Of a stretch of DNA of 42,109 nt, positions 40,176 to 42,109 are shown piece by piece. The notes under the pieces were generated by a model that made no database searches, was not told where the DNA came from, and saw only the letters and a program-made list of their open reading frames with translations. Position numbers and translations under genes: made by a program. The DNA is from Gemmatimonadota bacterium. Lineage in GTDB: Bacteria > Gemmatimonadota > Gemmatimonadetes > Longimicrobiales > Gaopeijiaceae. How positions within the stretch are numbered: the stretch's first letter is position 1; every line of letters begins with the position of its first letter. The stretch is taken from assembly GCA_007120305.1 (NCBI GenBank), contig SKNW01000010.1, positions 1-42,109 on the forward strand, given 5' to 3'.

Positions 40176-40916
40176 TCAGGGGTGCAGGCGGTACTGGATC
40201 GACACGTTGGCGCTGACCCGCTGGAGTCCAGCCTCCACCGGCGTGGGGACGGCCTCCATGGCTGCCATGGCCATGCCCATGTCGGCCCTGAACGAGGGGC
40301 CGGGCTGAGGGAAGCTGGCCCCGCCCTGAACGGTGATGGGTGCGCCCAGCCGCATCCCCAGCGCCTCGGCCATGGCGGACGCCTCGCCCCGGGCCGCCGC
40401 GATGGCGAGGCGGAGCGCCTCCTGCCGGTGGGGCTCGGTGTCGCGGATCTCGAAGCTCATGCCGGCCACGCGGTTGGCTCCGGCCTCCAGCGCGGTGTCC
40501 ACCAGGCGCCCCACGGCATCCACGTCGTCCACGATTACCTGCACCGCGTTCCGGGCCGTGTACCCGGCGATGCGCTGGGGCTCGTTCCCCGACCGGGGGG
40601 CGTAGCGGGGCGCCAGGGAGTACCCGGACGTCTCGATGCGGAGGTCCGGGATGCCGGTGCCCCGGAGCGCCGTGATGACCCGGTCCATGAGGCGGGCGTT
40701 GGCTTCGCCGGCCTCCCTTGCCCCCTCGTGCTCGGTCTCGACGGCAAAGGAGAGGCGGGCCCGGTCCGGGGCCACCTCGACGTAGCCGGATCCGGTCACG
40801 TTCATCGTGGTCTCCTGGGCCAGGAGCCCGGGGGGCGAGGCGACGAGGAGGGAGGCCAGGGCCAGCGCCGGAACCAGGGCGAAGGCGGCAGGCAGGGTCC
40901 GCGGGGAGGTGGGCAT
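40176..40916 (-). CDS. SIMPL (DUF541) domain periplasmic protein, 246 aa
   Basis: SIMPL/DUF541 proteins (YggE-like) are periplasmic and linked to oxidative stress, with unclear chemistry. A signal peptide (AAFALVPALALASLLVASPPGLLAQE) ends near residue 33; then MNVTGSGYVEVAPDRARLSFAVETE, typical of the family start, IETSGYSLAPRY, and AGYTARNAVQVIV follow. Start ATG 40916 has GGAG about 8 bases upstream; the longer frame from 41015 adds no signal. Promoter unclear. Confidence 0.87.
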   Translation of the reverse strand: MPTSPRTLPAAFALVPALALASLLVASPPGLLAQETTMNVTGSGYVEVAPDRARLSFAVETEHEGAREAGEANARLMDRVITALRGTGIPDLRIETSGYSLAPRYAPRSGNEPQRIAGYTARNAVQVIVDDVDAVGRLVDTALEAGANRVAGMSFEIRDTEPHRQEALRLAIAAARGEASAMAEALGMRLGAPITVQGGASFPQPGPSFRADMGMAMAAMEAVPTPVEAGLQRVSANVSIQYRLHP

Positions 40917-40985
40917 GGGTCGTCTCCGGACGTAGGACGTGGCGTGAGGTGGGTGGCAGCGTGTGTCACGGTCAAGCATTGGCGC

Positions 40986-41015
40986 TTGTACACCGCAAGG
41001 GCGTCCGGGTATCAT
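40986..41015 (+). promoter_or_regulatory. Putative promoter of the nucleotidyltransferase gene
   Basis: TTGTAC at 40986-40991 and TATCAT at 41010-41015 (one mismatch from TATAAT) are 18 bases apart. Transcription would start near 41021, giving a leader of about 36 nt. Confidence 0.5.
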
Positions 41016-41056
41016 GAGAGGTGGTTCGCGCTTTCTCCAACCCCCGGAACTCTTCC

Positions 41057-42055
41057 ATGAAGGCTGTCATCCCCCTCGCCGGTCGCGGCACCCGTCTCCG
41101 CCCCCACACCCTGACGACGCCGAAGCCCCTGGTCCACGTGGCCGGGCGTCCGGTCATGAGCTACATCATGGACGACCTTCTGGAACTCGGGGTGACGGAG
41201 GTGGTGTTCGTCATCGGGTACCTGGGGGAGGTGGTGAAGGACTACGTGGCCCGGGAATACCCGGGGATCACCGCCCACTTCGTGGTGCAGGAGGTCCAGG
41301 ACGGCACCGCCGGGGCCGTGAAGCTCGCCGAACCCTTCGCCGGGGACGACGACCTTCTGATCCTGTTCGTGGACACCCTCTTCGACGCCGATCTTTCGCT
41401 GGCCCGCTCCCTGGACGACTCGTGGGCCGGGGTGATCTGGGCCAAGGAGGTGGAGGACTACCAGCGGTTCGGCGTCATCGTCACCGACGAGGACGGGGCC
41501 ATGACCCGCATCGTGGAAAAGCCCTCGGAGCCCATCTCGAAGCTGGCCAACATCGGGCTCTACTACATCCGGGACACGGAACTCCTCTTCCGGGGCATCG
41601 ACCACGTCCTGGCGGCCGGGGCGGCCAGTTCCGGCGAGTACTACCTCACCGACGCCTTCCAGTACATGGTGGACCACGGGGCCCGGATCCGTACCGCCCC
41701 GGTGGGCGGGTGGTACGACTGCGGGAAGGTGGATGCGCTGCTTGAGACCAACGCCCATCTCCTGGCCACCTCCCGCGGCGGGATCTCGCCGGATGCGGTG
41801 GTGGACGGCGCGGAGATCGTGGAGCCGGTGCGAATCGAGGCCGGCGTCCGGATCCGGGGCGGCCAGATCGGGCCCAACGTGACCCTGGAGGCGGGCGTGG
41901 TCCTGGAGTCCGCCGAGATCCGGGACAGCATCGTGGGGGCCAACGCTCACCTCCGGAACGTGCGCCTCGCCGACTCCATGGTGGGGGCCGAGGCACAGCT
42001 GGACGGGGTCCGGGGCCAGGTCAACGTGGCCGAGTACGCCGAAATCCGGGTATAG
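41057..42055 (+). CDS. Sugar-1-phosphate nucleotidyltransferase (RmlA/StrD-like)
   Basis: Makes an activated sugar (such as dTDP- or UDP-glucose) for envelope polysaccharides. The nucleotide motif is MKAVIPLAGRGTRLRPHT, with TTPKPLVHVAGRPV, then GTAG, FVDTLF and EKPSEPIS. The C-terminal part from about 245 has hexapeptide-like repeats (DAVVDGAEIVEPVRIEAGVRI, IGPNVTLEAGVVLESAEI, shown in outline) of a left-handed beta-helix, as in the longer, StrD-type enzymes. The ATG at 41057 is preferred over GTG 41021 because it gives the canonical MKAVIPLAG start. Exact nucleotide and sugar unknown. Confidence 0.9.
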   Translation: MKAVIPLAGRGTRLRPHTLTTPKPLVHVAGRPVMSYIMDDLLELGVTEVVFVIGYLGEVVKDYVAREYPGITAHFVVQEVQDGTAGAVKLAEPFAGDDDLLILFVDTLFDADLSLARSLDDSWAGVIWAKEVEDYQRFGVIVTDEDGAMTRIVEKPSEPISKLANIGLYYIRDTELLFRGIDHVLAAGAASSGEYYLTDAFQYMVDHGARIRTAPVGGWYDCGKVDALLETNAHLLATSRGGISPDAVVDGAEIVEPVRIEAGVRIRGGQIGPNVTLEAGVVLESAEIRDSIVGANAHLRNVRLADSMVGAEAQLDGVRGQVNVAEYAEIRV

Positions 42056-42070
42056 GCAGGACAGGGCTCG

Positions 42071-42109
42071 CCGGGTCAGGACTCTCCGGGTCAGGACTCT
42101 CCGGGTCAG
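42071..42109. repeat. 15-bp tandem repeat, cut by the window end
   Basis: CCGGGTCAGGACTCT at 42071-42085 and 42086-42100, with a partial third copy (CCGGGTCAG). A degenerate earlier copy (GCAGGACAGGGCTCG) lies at 42056-42070. On the minus strand each unit carries CTGACC, so it may again hold a stop codon of a convergent gene outside the window. Confidence 0.8.

Overview
The window is a very GC-rich stretch of bacterial chromosome, densely packed with housekeeping and accessory metabolic genes. I see no tRNA, rRNA, prophage, insertion sequence, transposase or CRISPR array. The Mla-type lipid transport genes, several lipoprotein signal sequences and a Tat signal point to a diderm (outer-membrane) bacterium. 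A CruF-like carotenoid enzyme, methionine sulfoxide reductases and OsmC suggest life with oxygen. GC content, gene style and short GTG/ATG-coupled operons would fit a Gemmatimonadota-like organism, but this is an impression and was not tested.

Layout. 1-2500: end of a sodium:solute symporter, two unknown minus-strand genes, a 13-bp tandem repeat and a phosphoribosyltransferase. 2509-4300: rho on the minus strand, with a C-rich, G-poor leader and a hairpin abutting its start. 4300-9180: a small unknown gene, then mlaE-mlaF-mlaD, a Nudix hydrolase and an AI-2E/PerM-type permease. 9258-12789: a thiol redox block of YumC-type ferredoxin-NADP reductase, thioredoxin reductase, and MsrB and MsrA that both carry lipoprotein signals. 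12832-14835: a pteridine-reductase-like SDR whose catalytic Tyr is His, a second SDR and a DUF4242 protein. 14884-18557 (minus): an M14 carboxypeptidase-like protein translationally coupled to a CocE/PepX-like lipoprotein hydrolase. 18928-22451: fumarase, a GGDEF protein overlapping endonuclease IV. 22448-22696: a well-supported 6S RNA gene with its own promoter and intrinsic terminator, absent from the ORF track.

22820-25929 is a pterin cluster: an animal-type 6-pyruvoyltetrahydropterin synthase, GTP cyclohydrolase I, an SDR where a sepiapterin reductase would be expected, a QueD-type paralogue and a Trm112-like zinc-ribbon protein. Together with the PTR1-like SDR at 12.8 kb this suggests tetrahydrobiopterin-like cofactor metabolism. 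26041-29206: TPR protein, OsmC, long-chain acyl-CoA ligase, CutA. 29294-35312: six genes joined stop-to-start (TPR, macro-domain-like, transglutaminase-like, ABC ATPase, CruF, ABC permease). 35465-36007: two small membrane proteins with an intrinsic-terminator-like hairpin between them. 36030-38735 (minus): DUF445 protein and an unknown lipoprotein. 38834-42055: dicarboxylate/glutamate-type symporter, SIMPL protein (minus) and a sugar nucleotidyltransferase.

A recurring theme is short tandem repeats of 13-15 bp at gene edges (1535, 4028, 18578, 33502, 37611, 40120, 42071). Several carry a stop or start codon in each unit, and one fills the whole gap between two convergent stop codons. Four convergent gene pairs are separated by perfect GC hairpins without a U-tract. 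All family calls come from reading the translated sequences; no database search was run.
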